Below, one piece after another: positions 5,133 to 5,174 of a DNA stretch of 5,174 nt. The notes under the pieces are model-generated. The model was not told the DNA's origin. It saw only the letters and a program-made list of their open reading frames with translations, and did not search any database. The stretch covers positions 1 to 5,174 of the forward strand of contig DVHA01000155.1 of assembly GCA_018712425.1 (NCBI GenBank). The letters run 5' to 3'. This DNA is from Candidatus Faecivivens stercoravium. Lineage in GTDB: Bacteria; Bacillota; Clostridia; Oscillospirales; Ruminococcaceae. Position 1 is the stretch's first letter. Each line of letters begins with the position of its first letter. The position numbers were made by a program, and so were the translations under genes.

Positions 5133-5174
5133 GACGGTAAGAATCGGCGCTGGCGCTAAAGTTTCGAAGAAATG

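Noticed and set aside
5133..5174. Start of another gene at ATG 5172
   Set aside because: Only the start codon is in the window and no convincing SD precedes it.

Overview
The window looks like chromosomal DNA of a moderately GC-rich member of the Firmicutes, most likely Clostridia (Oscillospiraceae-like). The signs are strong SigA-type promoters, SD-led genes, a GC-rich arginine cluster of clostridial type (type 2 ArgC) and hairpin-rich intergenic DNA. The lineage is an inference.

Layout on the + strand. 1-123 is the C-terminal end of sfsA. 143-574 is a small AT-rich gene resembling the PBECR group of phage-type nuclease-fold proteins. A consensus promoter (533-561) lies inside its last codons and drives a non-coding region of about 150 nt (about 568-722). 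That region folds into a compact RNA closed by a 9-bp helix, with a possible loop-loop pseudoknot and a 5S-like loop E, and ends in a textbook intrinsic terminator. 725-1098 has no gene. It holds a second terminator-like hairpin, two promoters, and two similar ArgR-type operator candidates, one of them on the -10 box of the promoter nearest argG.

1099-2319 is argG. 2320-2802 has no gene but is packed with hairpins: a tandem GC-hairpin array starting at the argG stop codon, an AT/GC hairpin cluster, and a 12-bp perfect hairpin just before argH. 2803-4191 is argH, and argC (4188-5132) overlaps it by 4 bases. The last 42 bases show nothing.

ArgG and ArgH perform the last two steps of arginine synthesis (citrulline + aspartate to argininosuccinate, then to arginine + fumarate). 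ArgC performs the third step of the acetylated branch from glutamate to ornithine. They are probably co-regulated by ArgR/AhrC through the sites before argG. The most unusual part is the independent structured RNA beside the nuclease-like gene. I could not assign that RNA to a known family from memory.
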